A stretch of 64,000 nucleotides of DNA, from the NCBI GenBank assembly GCA_017626405.1, contig JAGAIS010000001.1, forward strand, positions 422,885 through 486,884, read 5' to 3'. The position numbers were made by a program, and so were the translations under genes. Position 1 is the first letter of the stretch. Each line of letters starts with the position of its first letter. Below, one piece after another: positions 16,891 through 24,949 of this stretch. The notes below the pieces were generated by a model, which had not been told where the DNA came from, ran no database searches, and was given only the letters and a program-made list of their open reading frames with translations. The DNA comes from Bacilli bacterium. GTDB taxonomy: Bacteria > Bacillota_I > Bacilli_A > RF39 > UBA660.

Positions 16891-19197
16891 ATGAAATGTA
16901 GATATATTATATTTGCTAGTATATGTTTTATGTTTGGATGTTCGTTAGTATTTGCTGACTCTTCTAATTTTGAAGCGACTATTAACATGGAACCAGAAAT
17001 AACAGAGAATCAAATTAATCTCGTTTTAGGATTTCGTGGAGAAGAGGTAATGGCTGTATCAGAGACGATAACTTATGATTCGACAAGAATAAATTTGCTC
17101 GATGTCGTTGCAATAGATAATTTTGCTGTTACTCTAGGAGAAGAGACAATTGATGGCAAGTGGCATACGATTAAGGTATTAGCTGATAGTATGTATAGTT
17201 TTACGGATACTAACTATGCCGTTGCTGTATTTGAAGTAAAAGATAATTTTAAAAACGGAAAGTCTAATGATTTATTCCTATATAATGTTGAAGCTGTAGG
17301 ACCCGAAAAAAGTAAATACCGCTATCGAGGAGATTATCTTACTTTGACGAGAGAATCAGCATCCGAAATGTATTTTAGAACAGAAATGATTAATAATAAT
17401 ACAAAACTTAATTATTTCTTAAAGCAGTATTTAGTAATAATTGTAGTAATATTTTTAGTTATTATAGGTATAATAGTATTTATTATTCTTCATTTACCTT
17501 CAAGGAGAAAAGAGGAAAATAGACAAGAACAGATTGGAAACTCTATTAAAAGAGAAAACTATAATGGCAGTAGTGGAGAAAAGGTTATGGTAAATCCGAA
17601 TGCAATTTCGGAAATAGGAGAGGCTAAAAAGGTAATTAATCTTCAGGACGCTATAGTTGTAAGTGATTTAAAACCTTTTGAGAATAATCCAACTAAGGTT
17701 GAAAGCGAGCCAGTTATTCCAATTCCTAATGATGCAAATCAAAATGTTCAAATAGATCCTTTCAATATGAAACTTGAGGATGCTGCAAGTGCGAGTGTTC
17801 AAGAAATCCCTGAAACTATTGTGAATCCAATCCAAGATGAAGTTCAAACAGAAAATGGACATCCTCGTGTAGAAATTATTGATACTTCTCTAAACAGTAT
17901 TAATAATCAAATTCCACCTAGTACGGAACCTCCTTTAGAAAATAATGATTTAAAAGCTCCAATATTGACTGTTGAAATTGGTTCTGATGATATTGAGACA
18001 ATTGAAGATGATAATAATTCAAATAATCATCCAACAAATATAAATGGAATAATAGTTTTGTTAGTTTTGTCTATAGTATCTTTATTTTCCGCTAATGTAT
18101 ATGCCTTAGAAGATGAAAAAGAATATAAAGTTGAAGATTTAAGAGAATGTTTAGTAGGTAATATACCTTGTGAATCTTATCTTGATTACAACAGTGATGG
18201 AAATGTAGACATTATCGATTTAATGGCTACGAGAAATACCATAGATGTCAATTTTGAAAAACTCTTAAATACTGATCCTGGTTTTAAAGAATTACACAAA
18301 TTTAGTCCAAATATAAAAAATGAAGAAGTAAAAAAAACTAGTCAGGCAATAGTTGTAAGAAGTACAACTAAAAGGACGGCAATAAAAACAACGAGAGGAA
18401 CAACTTTAAAAACAACAAGAGGAACGACGACAAAGCGAACGAGAACAACAACTTCAAGAACAACAAGAACGACAAATTTAAAAACAACTACTCTTAGAAC
18501 GACAACTCAAAAAGCAACATATCAAGTTAATGTTGTAGCAAATAATGGAAAAGTAATTAGTGATAGTGCGAAAACTGTTACATCAGGTTTAACAGCAAGT
18601 TTTGCATTTTCACCAAATACAGGATACATGTTCAGTTCAGTAAGCTGTACTAATGGAGCGAGCGGTTCTTACACGAAAACTAGCAATACATTAAAAGTTG
18701 CAAATATTAAAAGTAATTCAACTTGTACAGTAAATTTTAAGCCAAGAAATGATATTAAAATATCTATTACTGGAACAAATGGAACCTACAGTCCTTCATA
18801 TAAAATAGTAAGCTATGGAGGTTCGGCAAGTTTTATAATTAAACCAAGTAACGGGTATGAAGTTGATAATGCAACTTGTACTAATTCATCATATTCATTA
18901 AGTGGAAATACTTTAAATGTATCCAATGTAACAAATGATTCTACTTGTACAGTAAAATATAAAGCTAAATACTATTCAGTAGTTGTTAAAGATACGATAA
19001 CAAATAGAGTTCTTGATACTACATCAGTTCCATATAATTATGTGTATAAAGGTAGTTTCCAATTGAATCGTGATCGTGTATCAATGTATGTTAACGGTTC
19101 GAAAGTAACTTTATCAAAAACACAAATTAGTGATAATCTTTGGAGTTATAGTTTCTCAAGAAAAGTAACAACTGATTTAGAGATTGAATTTAGATAA
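16891..19197 (+). CDS. Large surface protein: cohesin-like domain, two hydrophobic segments, dockerin-like motif, Thr-rich stalk, InlB-type repeats
   Basis: The 768-residue protein has a signal peptide, a beta-rich cohesin-like domain (about 25-170) and a transmembrane helix (about 187-210). A long acidic and Asn/Pro-rich stretch follows, then a second hydrophobic segment ending VYA near 400 that looks like an internal signal peptide. After it come a single dockerin/EF-hand-like motif (DYNSDGNVDIIDLM), a Thr/Arg-rich stalk (about 485-545) and two or three repeats of the 'bacterial repeat' type (V.V..NNGKV...., FSPNTGYMF). Two secretion-type segments in one chain suggest a fusion of two once separate genes, or a hairpin topology. 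AGGAGTG precedes the ATG at 16891. Confidence 0.75.
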   Translation: MKCRYIIFASICFMFGCSLVFADSSNFEATINMEPEITENQINLVLGFRGEEVMAVSETITYDSTRINLLDVVAIDNFAVTLGEETIDGKWHTIKVLADSMYSFTDTNYAVAVFEVKDNFKNGKSNDLFLYNVEAVGPEKSKYRYRGDYLTLTRESASEMYFRTEMINNNTKLNYFLKQYLVIIVVIFLVIIGIIVFIILHLPSRRKEENRQEQIGNSIKRENYNGSSGEKVMVNPNAISEIGEAKKVINLQDAIVVSDLKPFENNPTKVESEPVIPIPNDANQNVQIDPFNMKLEDAASASVQEIPETIVNPIQDEVQTENGHPRVEIIDTSLNSINNQIPPSTEPPLENNDLKAPILTVEIGSDDIETIEDDNNSNNHPTNINGIIVLLVLSIVSLFSANVYALEDEKEYKVEDLRECLVGNIPCESYLDYNSDGNVDIIDLMATRNTIDVNFEKLLNTDPGFKELHKFSPNIKNEEVKKTSQAIVVRSTTKRTAIKTTRGTTLKTTRGTTTKRTRTTTSRTTRTTNLKTTTLRTTTQKATYQVNVVANNGKVISDSAKTVTSGLTASFAFSPNTGYMFSSVSCTNGASGSYTKTSNTLKVANIKSNSTCTVNFKPRNDIKISITGTNGTYSPSYKIVSYGGSASFIIKPSNGYEVDNATCTNSSYSLSGNTLNVSNVTNDSTCTVKYKAKYYSVVVKDTITNRVLDTTSVPYNYVYKGSFQLNRDRVSMYVNGSKVTLSKTQISDNLWSYSFSRKVTTDLEIEFR

Positions 19198-19200
19198 TCA

Positions 19201-19229
19201 TTGACAAAATATTTATAATCAAATATAAT
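19201..19229 (+). promoter_or_regulatory. Sigma-A promoter of the ileS T-box leader
   Basis: TTGACA (19201-19206), a 17-base spacer and TATAAT (19224-19229), a full consensus match. Confidence 0.9.
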
Positions 19230-19235
19230 TTAATT

Positions 19236-19452
19236 TGTAAAGCAATTGATGAAGACGGCTTTTATTAATATCTTATAGAGAGTCTCTGGTTGGTGGAAAG
19301 AGATAAGAAATGGTAAGTAGCAAATCACTTCAGATGTGACTTGGGGATAAGCTAAGTACGTTACTCGCGTTAAGAGAATAAGATGAATATACTTCATAAA
19401 TTAAGGTGGTACCACGAATAAAATCGTCCTTATGTTTATGAAGTTTTTTTAT
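19236..19452 (+). promoter_or_regulatory. T-box riboswitch, isoleucine-specific, upstream of ileS
   Basis: The leader has the Stem I hallmarks AGAGAGTCTC and GGTTGGTGGAAAG, a specifier ATC (19324-19326) that reads isoleucine, and the T-box core AAGGTGGTACCACG (19403-19416). It then has a terminator stem (ACTTCATAAA / TTTATGAAGT) with a T tract ending near 19452. Uncharged tRNA-Ile is expected to stabilise the antiterminator and switch on ileS. Confidence 0.95.
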
Positions 19453-19469
19453 TTAGAAAGAGGGATAAT

Positions 19470-22400
19470 ATGAATAATTTTAAAGAACTAGATAAACGTA
19501 GTGTTCATGAAGTTGAAAGTTCAATCTTAGAAGATTGGAAAAAAATGGATTTGTTAAATAAGACAATAGATTCGCGAAAAAAAGACTGGGTTTTCTATGA
19601 TGGACCAATTTATGCTAACGCTAAACCTGGAATTCATCATGTATTAGCAAAGGCAATAAAAGATTCTTTTTGCAAATATAAAACAATGCAAGGATATCGA
19701 GTTTTAAGAAAAATTGGACTAGATACTCATGGTTTACCAATAGAAGTAAATGTTGAAAAAAAATTAGGCTTTAAATCAAAAGCCGATATTGAAGCATTTG
19801 GTGTCGAAAATTTTTGTAAAGAATGTAATAAAGCAACTGCATTAAATATTGATGAAATAAATAATGTAACTGATATGATGGGGCAATTAATTGATTGCGA
19901 GCATCCTTATGTTACATGTTCTAATGAATTTATTGAATCCGAATGGTGGATTATTAAAGAAATGGATAAAAAAGGACTTTTATATCATGGCAATAAAGTA
20001 TTATGGTATTGTCCTCGTTGTGGAACAGAACTTTCACAAAATGAAGTTTCTCAAGGATATGAAAATGTTTCTGTTAATACGGTTATTGTTCCATTAAAGA
20101 AGACTGATGAAGATGTGTATTTCCTTGCTTGGACAACAACTCCTTGGACTTTGATGGCAAATGTTGCTATATGTGTAAATCCTGATTTAACTTATATTAA
20201 AGCTGAATCTATGGGCTATAAATTTATTTTAGCAGAGAGTTTAGCAGATATGGTATTAGGTGAAGATTATAAAGTTTTAGATACATATAAAGGTGCTGAT
20301 TTAGTTGGAATTAAATATGAACAATTAATGCCATTTGTAGAAGTTGAAGGAAAATGTCATGAAGTTATTGCTGATGAATATGTTACTGCTGAAGATGGTA
20401 CAGGTATCGTTCATATTGCTCCTGCATATGGTGCTGATGATAATCGTGTTTGTCAAGAAAATGGAATTGGTTTTGTAAATCCAGTAGGTTTAGATGGTTG
20501 CTATACATGTGGACCTTGGGAAGGTCGTTTAGTAACTGATCCAGAATTAGAAATTGATATTATTAAATGGTTAAAAGAAAACGATAAATTATTTAAAAAG
20601 ATAAAAATAACTCATGATTATCCACATTGTTGGAGATGTCATTCAGCATTGATAAGTTATCCAAAACCAGCTTGGTATATTAAAACAACTGCTTATAAAG
20701 ATAAGATAATTGAAGCAAATAAGAAAATTAATTGGTACCCAGAATATGTTGGTACCAAGAGATTCAGCAATTGGCTTGAAAATATGGTTGACTGGGGTAT
20801 TTCTCGTAATCGTTATTGGGGATGTCCACTTCCTGTTTGGACTTGTGAATGTGGTCATAAACATGTAATTGGCTCACTAGACGAATTACAAGAAAATATC
20901 ATCGAAGATATTGATGTACATAAAATGGAATTACATCGTCCATATGTTGATGATTTACATATCAAATGTCCTGAATGTGGTAAAGTAATGGATCGTGTTA
21001 AAGATGTTTTAGATGTATGGTTTGATTCAGGTTCAATGCCATATGCTCAATTCCATTATCCATTTGAAAATAAAGAGTTATTTGAATCGCAATTCCCAGC
21101 TGATTTTATTGCAGAAGGATTAGATCAAACTCGTGGTTGGTTCTACGTACTTTTAGTTATCTCTACTATCATTTCTGGAGAATCAAGTTTTAAAAATGTT
21201 GTTGTTAATGATATGGTGTTAGATCAATATGGTAAAAAAATGAGTAAATCTACAGGTAACGTAGTTGATCCAACAATAGCATTAAAAGAATATGGTGCTG
21301 ATAATGTAAGATGGTATATGTTTTATGCATCTCCAGTATGGACACCACTTAAGTATGATGAATCGGGAGTAAGAGAAGTACATTCTAAGTTCTTTAATCC
21401 ATTTAAGAACACTTATTCTTTCTTCCAAACTTATGCTAATATTGATGAAATAGATACTGATGAATGTAATATTCCTTATGAGGATAGAGAAGAAATCGAT
21501 AAATGGCTATTGAGTAAATATAATAAATTAGTAAAAAATGTTACTGATTCTTATGAAAAATATGATTTAAATGAAGTAGTAAGAAATATAACTTCATTTG
21601 TATCAGAAGATTTATCTAATTGGTATATTAGAAGAAATAGAAATAGATTCTGGAGTAGTGAACTTGATAATTCAAAGAAATCGGTTTATATAACTACTTA
21701 TGAAGTATTAGTTGGATTGTGTAAGTTATGTGCACCAATTATTCCATATACTACTGAAGAAATATATAAGAATCTAACAGGAGAGGAATCTGTTCATTTA
21801 AGTGATTTCCCTAAATATGATGAGTCATTAATTAATGATGCTATTGAAGTTAAAATGGATTTGGTTCGCGATTTAATTTCAACAGGACGTTATGTTAGGG
21901 AAGAGACTAAGATAAAAGTTCGTCAACCATTGAGTGAATGCTTTATTGATGGTAAGTATGAAAGTATTTTAGGAGAATTAGTTAACTTAATAAGTGAAGA
22001 ATTAAACGTTAAGAAAGTTGTGTATGTAGATGATCTATCTAAATACATGAATTTCAATATTAAACCTAATTTTAAAGTATGTGGGGCTATGTTTGGTTCA
22101 AAGATGAAAGATTATCAAAATGCCTTATTAGATTTGACAAATGAAGATATCGATCTTGTATTAAAGGGAGAAACTGTTACAATTGATTTTGATGGTGGCA
22201 GATTAGATATTACTCCTGATATGGTAGATGTTAGAATTGAATCTAAAGAAGGATTCGATGTTGGAATGCAAAATAATAAATTTATCATTTTAAATACGGA
22301 ATTGACAAGAGATTTAATTCTTGAAGGATTTGCTCGCGAAGTAATTTCTAAAGTTCAAAATATTAGAAAGACAAAGAATTTAGATATTGCAGATAGAATT

Positions 22401-22562
22401 AAGTTATACTATGACGGAGATCTCGATATCTTAGAATCATTAGATAAATTCAAAGATTATATTATGGAGGAAACATTGGCTACTGTTTATGAACATGAAA
22501 GCCGTGGAGAAACAGTAGATATCAATGGTCATGATGTAACATTGGATGTTGAAAAGATTTAA
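19470..22562 (+). CDS. ileS: Isoleucyl-tRNA synthetase, eukaryote-like (type 2)
   Basis: The 1030-residue class I synthetase has the signature 'ANAKPGIHHVLAKAIKD' near residue 50, where the usual HIGH is GIHH, and 'KKMSKSTGNVVDP' for KMSKS. 'GLDTHGLPIEVNVEKKLG' and the Cys pairs 'CECGHKH' and 'CPECGKVM' place it in the IleRS2 group found in eukaryotes and some bacteria. This group is generally less sensitive to mupirocin than the common bacterial type. The CP1 editing domain is present ('FLAWTTTPWTL', 'GTGIVHIAPAYGADD'). The start follows AGAGGGATA after the T-box. A terminator follows the gene. Confidence 0.95.
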   Translation: MNNFKELDKRSVHEVESSILEDWKKMDLLNKTIDSRKKDWVFYDGPIYANAKPGIHHVLAKAIKDSFCKYKTMQGYRVLRKIGLDTHGLPIEVNVEKKLGFKSKADIEAFGVENFCKECNKATALNIDEINNVTDMMGQLIDCEHPYVTCSNEFIESEWWIIKEMDKKGLLYHGNKVLWYCPRCGTELSQNEVSQGYENVSVNTVIVPLKKTDEDVYFLAWTTTPWTLMANVAICVNPDLTYIKAESMGYKFILAESLADMVLGEDYKVLDTYKGADLVGIKYEQLMPFVEVEGKCHEVIADEYVTAEDGTGIVHIAPAYGADDNRVCQENGIGFVNPVGLDGCYTCGPWEGRLVTDPELEIDIIKWLKENDKLFKKIKITHDYPHCWRCHSALISYPKPAWYIKTTAYKDKIIEANKKINWYPEYVGTKRFSNWLENMVDWGISRNRYWGCPLPVWTCECGHKHVIGSLDELQENIIEDIDVHKMELHRPYVDDLHIKCPECGKVMDRVKDVLDVWFDSGSMPYAQFHYPFENKELFESQFPADFIAEGLDQTRGWFYVLLVISTIISGESSFKNVVVNDMVLDQYGKKMSKSTGNVVDPTIALKEYGADNVRWYMFYASPVWTPLKYDESGVREVHSKFFNPFKNTYSFFQTYANIDEIDTDECNIPYEDREEIDKWLLSKYNKLVKNVTDSYEKYDLNEVVRNITSFVSEDLSNWYIRRNRNRFWSSELDNSKKSVYITTYEVLVGLCKLCAPIIPYTTEEIYKNLTGEESVHLSDFPKYDESLINDAIEVKMDLVRDLISTGRYVREETKIKVRQPLSECFIDGKYESILGELVNLISEELNVKKVVYVDDLSKYMNFNIKPNFKVCGAMFGSKMKDYQNALLDLTNEDIDLVLKGETVTIDFDGGRLDITPDMVDVRIESKEGFDVGMQNNKFIILNTELTRDLILEGFAREVISKVQNIRKTKNLDIADRIKLYYDGDLDILESLDKFKDYIMEETLATVYEHESRGETVDINGHDVTLDVEKI

Positions 22563-22578
22563 TTTAATGTATTATTAA

Positions 22579-22611
22579 AGAAAGATTAAGATTAATCTTT
22601 CTTTTTCTTTA
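22579..22611 (+). terminator. Rho-independent terminator after ileS
   Basis: The stem AAAGATTA / TAATCTTT is followed by a T-rich tract. Confidence 0.8.
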
Positions 22612-22661
22612 AAAACACGCGTGAATATGATATAATTTTTTATAGAATAGGAAGGCTTAAT

Positions 22662-23189
22662 ATGATGGAATTTGATGAACTAACAACTTTACTTTATCAA
22701 GAAAACATAAATTGGGTCTATTCAATTATAAAAGAACTGGATGCAAAAGGAATAGAGAAGAAGGAAAAGTTTATAGCTGATCCATATGTTTTCAATAATG
22801 TAGTAGTTCTTGGTTACTATTTTTTAAATCTATATATTGTAAGTAATATCAATAATTATTCAGTAGATGATGCCAATTTGATAATGACTTCTATAATTAC
22901 GGGAGCATCAACTTATAATCAAGTTAAGTTAGAGAGTATCTATAAGAAAAAAATAGATTTATCTCAGTTAGTTGAACAATATAATTCAGTCGTAAAAAAG
23001 ACAAAGGCCTATGCCCCTAATGATGGATTAAAGGCTCGAATTGTAGCTGTAGATGAAATATATCGAAGAATATATGATAAGTTCAATAAAAGACATTTTA
23101 ATATATTTATTAAAATATTTATGGCTTCTTTTAAAGAATATGAAAAGTCTGCTAGTATTGTAATAGATAACTATTTAAAGCAAAGGTAG
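22662..23189 (+). CDS. Hypothetical protein, 175 residues
   Basis: I do not recognise this protein. It is mostly helical, with one moderately hydrophobic stretch (about residues 46-62, VVVLGYYFLNLYIV) and a basic C-terminal half (KRHFNIFIKIF). No catalytic motif is evident. An extended -10 (TGATATAAT near 22627) and an AGGAAGG site mark the start; two adjacent ATGs (22662 and 22665) are equally good. It is seven bases from the next unknown gene, so the two likely form a small operon between ileS and rpsD. Confidence 0.7.
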   Translation: MMEFDELTTLLYQENINWVYSIIKELDAKGIEKKEKFIADPYVFNNVVVLGYYFLNLYIVSNINNYSVDDANLIMTSIITGASTYNQVKLESIYKKKIDLSQLVEQYNSVVKKTKAYAPNDGLKARIVAVDEIYRRIYDKFNKRHFNIFIKIFMASFKEYEKSASIVIDNYLKQR

Positions 23190-23196
23190 TGATAAC

Positions 23197-23661
23197 ATGA
23201 AGAACGAAAAGATTAAACAAGTATTTACGGCTATTAAGGATAATGGTTTAGATGCTTTTGATGATGAATCATTAGCTAAATTGCTTTCAATTCTAAGTCC
23301 CCAAGAACTTGATGAATTTGAGAGTACTTGTTATCAAGAATTAGAGGGAATAGATGCAAGTGTTAGAATTATGAATATTAGACCCTTAGTAGAAGTATTA
23401 ATTAATACTGAACTATATCGTATTAGAACTAGTCCAGTATATGATTTATATATTGATTCGCTTAAGAATGGAACTTACTATGAACTATTTAAAAAATTAA
23501 AAGTTGAAGAACTTGCCGATTTAAAAAAATATATAAGTTATACAGTTCAAGCTGGTAATCCAACAAATGAATCGGGAACAAAAAAAATAATCAATTTAAT
23601 TACTAAGGAAATCAAGGCAAGAGATCAATCGCGTAAACCTAGATTTGAAGAAACTTTTTAG
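23197..23661 (+). CDS. Hypothetical protein, 154 residues
   Basis: I do not recognise this protein. It is hydrophilic and predicted to be mostly helical, without membrane segments or obvious catalytic motifs. The sequence 'LSILSPQELDEFESTCYQEL' and the C-terminal basic stretch give no clear family. It lies directly downstream of another unknown gene with AGGTAGTGATA as ribosome-binding site, and a terminator follows. Confidence 0.7.
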   Translation: MKNEKIKQVFTAIKDNGLDAFDDESLAKLLSILSPQELDEFESTCYQELEGIDASVRIMNIRPLVEVLINTELYRIRTSPVYDLYIDSLKNGTYYELFKKLKVEELADLKKYISYTVQAGNPTNESGTKKIINLITKEIKARDQSRKPRFEETF

Positions 23662-23672
23662 TTTCTTTTTTT
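23648..23672 (+). terminator. Rho-independent terminator
   Basis: The stem AAGAAAC / GTTTCTT overlaps the stop codon and is followed by a T tract. Confidence 0.75.
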
Positions 23673-23691
23673 ATTGATAATTTTTGACAAT

Positions 23692-23721
23692 AAAAAAATC
23701 ACTTGTGTAAGTGATTTTTTA
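23692..23721. terminator. Terminator after rpsD (works on the - strand, possibly both)
   Basis: AAAAAATCACTT and AAGTGATTTTTT form a symmetric stem around GTGT, directly after the rpsD stop codon on the - strand. A and T runs flank both sides. Confidence 0.8.
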
Positions 23722-24324
23722 TTATCTGTTGTAGAATTCAACTACTAGTGATTCGTTAATTTCAGCATTTAATTCAGCTCTTTCAGGATATCTAACATAA
23801 GTTCCTGTCATCTTCTTATCATCAAATTCAACAAATGCAGGTTTAGAAACCTTTGCTTCAAGAGAAGCTCTAATTGCTGGATGTTCTAATGATGATTCTT
23901 TAACACTGATAACATCACCAGGTTTACATTGGTATGAAGGAATATCTACCTTTTTACCATTAACTAAGATATGTCCATGGTTAACTAATTGACGAGAACC
24001 TCTTCTTGTATTAGCAAGTCCCATTCTATAAACTAAGTTATCTAATCTAGATTCAAGTAGTTTTAAGAAGTTTTCACCATGAATACCTGACATTTTAGAT
24101 GCTTTATCAAATAAACGTCTAAATTGTTTTTCATTTAATCCATACATAAATCTAATTTTTTGTTTTTCTTGTAATTGGATACCATATTCAGAAACTTTCT
24201 TTCTCATACCAGCTCCATGTTGTCCTGGAGCATAAGGTCTTTTTGCTATTTCTTTTCCATTTTCTAATGTAGAAAAACCTAAACGTCTAGATTTTTTGTA
24301 TGCTGGACCAGTATATCTTGCCAT
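23722..24324 (-). CDS. rpsD: 30S ribosomal protein S4
   Basis: The 200-residue protein has the usual S4 start '[18 protein letters not shown]', the 'YAPGQHG' motif and the S4 RNA-binding domain ('[11 protein letters not shown]', '[18 protein letters not shown]'). The N terminus lacks the four Cys of zinc-binding S4, so it is the zinc-free type. S4 organises 16S rRNA early in 30S assembly and represses its own synthesis in Firmicutes; a matching leader structure lies upstream. The gene is monocistronic. Confidence 0.97.
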   Translation of the reverse strand: MARYTGPAYKKSRRLGFSTLENGKEIAKRPYAPGQHGAGMRKKVSEYGIQLQEKQKIRFMYGLNEKQFRRLFDKASKMSGIHGENFLKLLESRLDNLVYRMGLANTRRGSRQLVNHGHILVNGKKVDIPSYQCKPGDVISVKESSLEHPAIRASLEAKVSKPAFVEFDDKKMTGTYVRYPERAELNAEINESLVVEFYNR

Positions 24325-24344
24325 AATTTTTCTCCTTTCTTCTA

Positions 24345-24478
24345 TTTCACGAGTAAAGGATAATCATAACTTTTTAGTTAGGGTGTTTAATTATCTTTCC
24401 CTTAGGCAGTTTAAGTTACTAGAACTATTTCAATTAAACACATTAATTAAAGGTTATGATGCTGCCAATAACTTCGCA
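24345..24478 (-). promoter_or_regulatory. S4 autoregulatory leader with pseudoknot
   Basis: Read on the - strand, the 5' UTR of rpsD contains three interlocking helices. An outer helix pairs 24453-24460 with 24363-24370 (ATCATAAC / GTTATGAT). An inner helix pairs 24432-24441 with 24383-24392 (GTGTTTAATT / AATTAAACAC). A GGCAG at 24466-24462 lies 5' of both and can pair with CTGCC at 24409-24405 in the inner loop, making a pseudoknot. This agrees with the known pseudoknotted S4 leaders of Firmicutes, where S4 binding represses rpsD. Confidence 0.8.
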
Positions 24479-24484
24479 ATTAGT

Positions 24485-24513
24485 AATATACACTAATTAT
24501 ATGCAAAAGTCAA
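24485..24513 (-). promoter_or_regulatory. Sigma-A promoter of rpsD
   Basis: On the - strand: TTGACT (24513-24508), a 17-base spacer, TATATT (24490-24485). The start site would fall just before the S4 leader. Confidence 0.85.
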
Positions 24514-24585
24514 TGTATTAGAAGATTATTTTGGCATTCTATAATTGAATTTTCGCAATTTTTTTGCTACTTTTTGTCGAAACTA

Positions 24586-24613
24586 TTGAATTGCAAAAAA
24601 TAATGTGTATTAT
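24586..24613 (+). promoter_or_regulatory. Putative promoter of the toxin-like RNA
   Basis: TTGAAT (24586-24591), a 16-base spacer and TATTAT (24608-24613). Transcription would begin near 24620, just at the GAGAAGCAAG repeat. Confidence 0.5.
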
Positions 24614-24703
24614 AAATCTCCGAGAAGCAAGATGTGCGCTTATCATTTCTTTTTCCTCAAGGACTATTAAACTTTTCAGGGGGTAGTAGAAAGAAGTGAT
24701 GTT

Positions 24704-24775
24704 ATGAAAAATAATACTTTAATTAAGTTATTATTTATTATAATATTTATTTTACTTTATATCATTATAATTTAG
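24704..24775 (+). CDS. Putative small hydrophobic toxin-like peptide (23 residues)
   Basis: The short open frame encodes MKNNTLIKLLFIIIFILLYI plus three Ile: a basic, polar N terminus and an almost pure Ile/Leu/Phe helix, the form of type I toxin peptides. GAAGTGATG precedes the ATG as a weak ribosome-binding site. A long 5' UTR (about 24620-24703) with a repeat shared by the opposing RNA suggests translational control. No family can be named; it is not recognisably Fst, TxpA or Ldr. Without experimental data it could be a chance frame in AT-rich DNA, but the surrounding symmetry argues against that. Confidence 0.5.
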   Translation: MKNNTLIKLLFIIIFILLYIIII

Positions 24776-24779
24776 AATA

Positions 24780-24860
24780 AAAAAAGCGCCTTTTCTTTAT
24801 TGAAAAGGTGCAAAACACATAAGTGGTAAGCATTAGTCCTTAAAGGAACTTGCTTCTCAC
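24780..24860 (-). ncRNA. Putative antitoxin-like small RNA convergent with the toxin gene
   Basis: The - strand has a promoter (TTGCAT 24896-24891, 18-base spacer, TATAAT 24872-24867), giving a start near 24860. An RNA of about 80 bases follows. Its 5' half folds as GTGAGAAGCA / TGCTTACCAC with an inner AGTTCCTT / AAGGACT stem, and its 3' half is a strong terminator (GCACCTTTTC / GAAAAGGCGC plus a T run). No open frame is present. It shares GAGAAGCAAG and AAGGACTA with the start of the toxin-like mRNA, and its terminator overlaps the 3' end of that mRNA. Confidence 0.55.
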
Positions 24861-24949
24861 AATTAAATTATATACTAGAATTATTAATGTATGCAAGTAT
24901 TATTTACTTATAATTAAAATTAGATTATAATTTAGTTAGAATTTGTGTG

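Noticed and set aside
24781-24815. Hairpin as a + strand terminator for the toxin-like mRNA
   Set aside because: On the + strand it is followed by AAAACAC without a T run; the T run is on the - strand side only.
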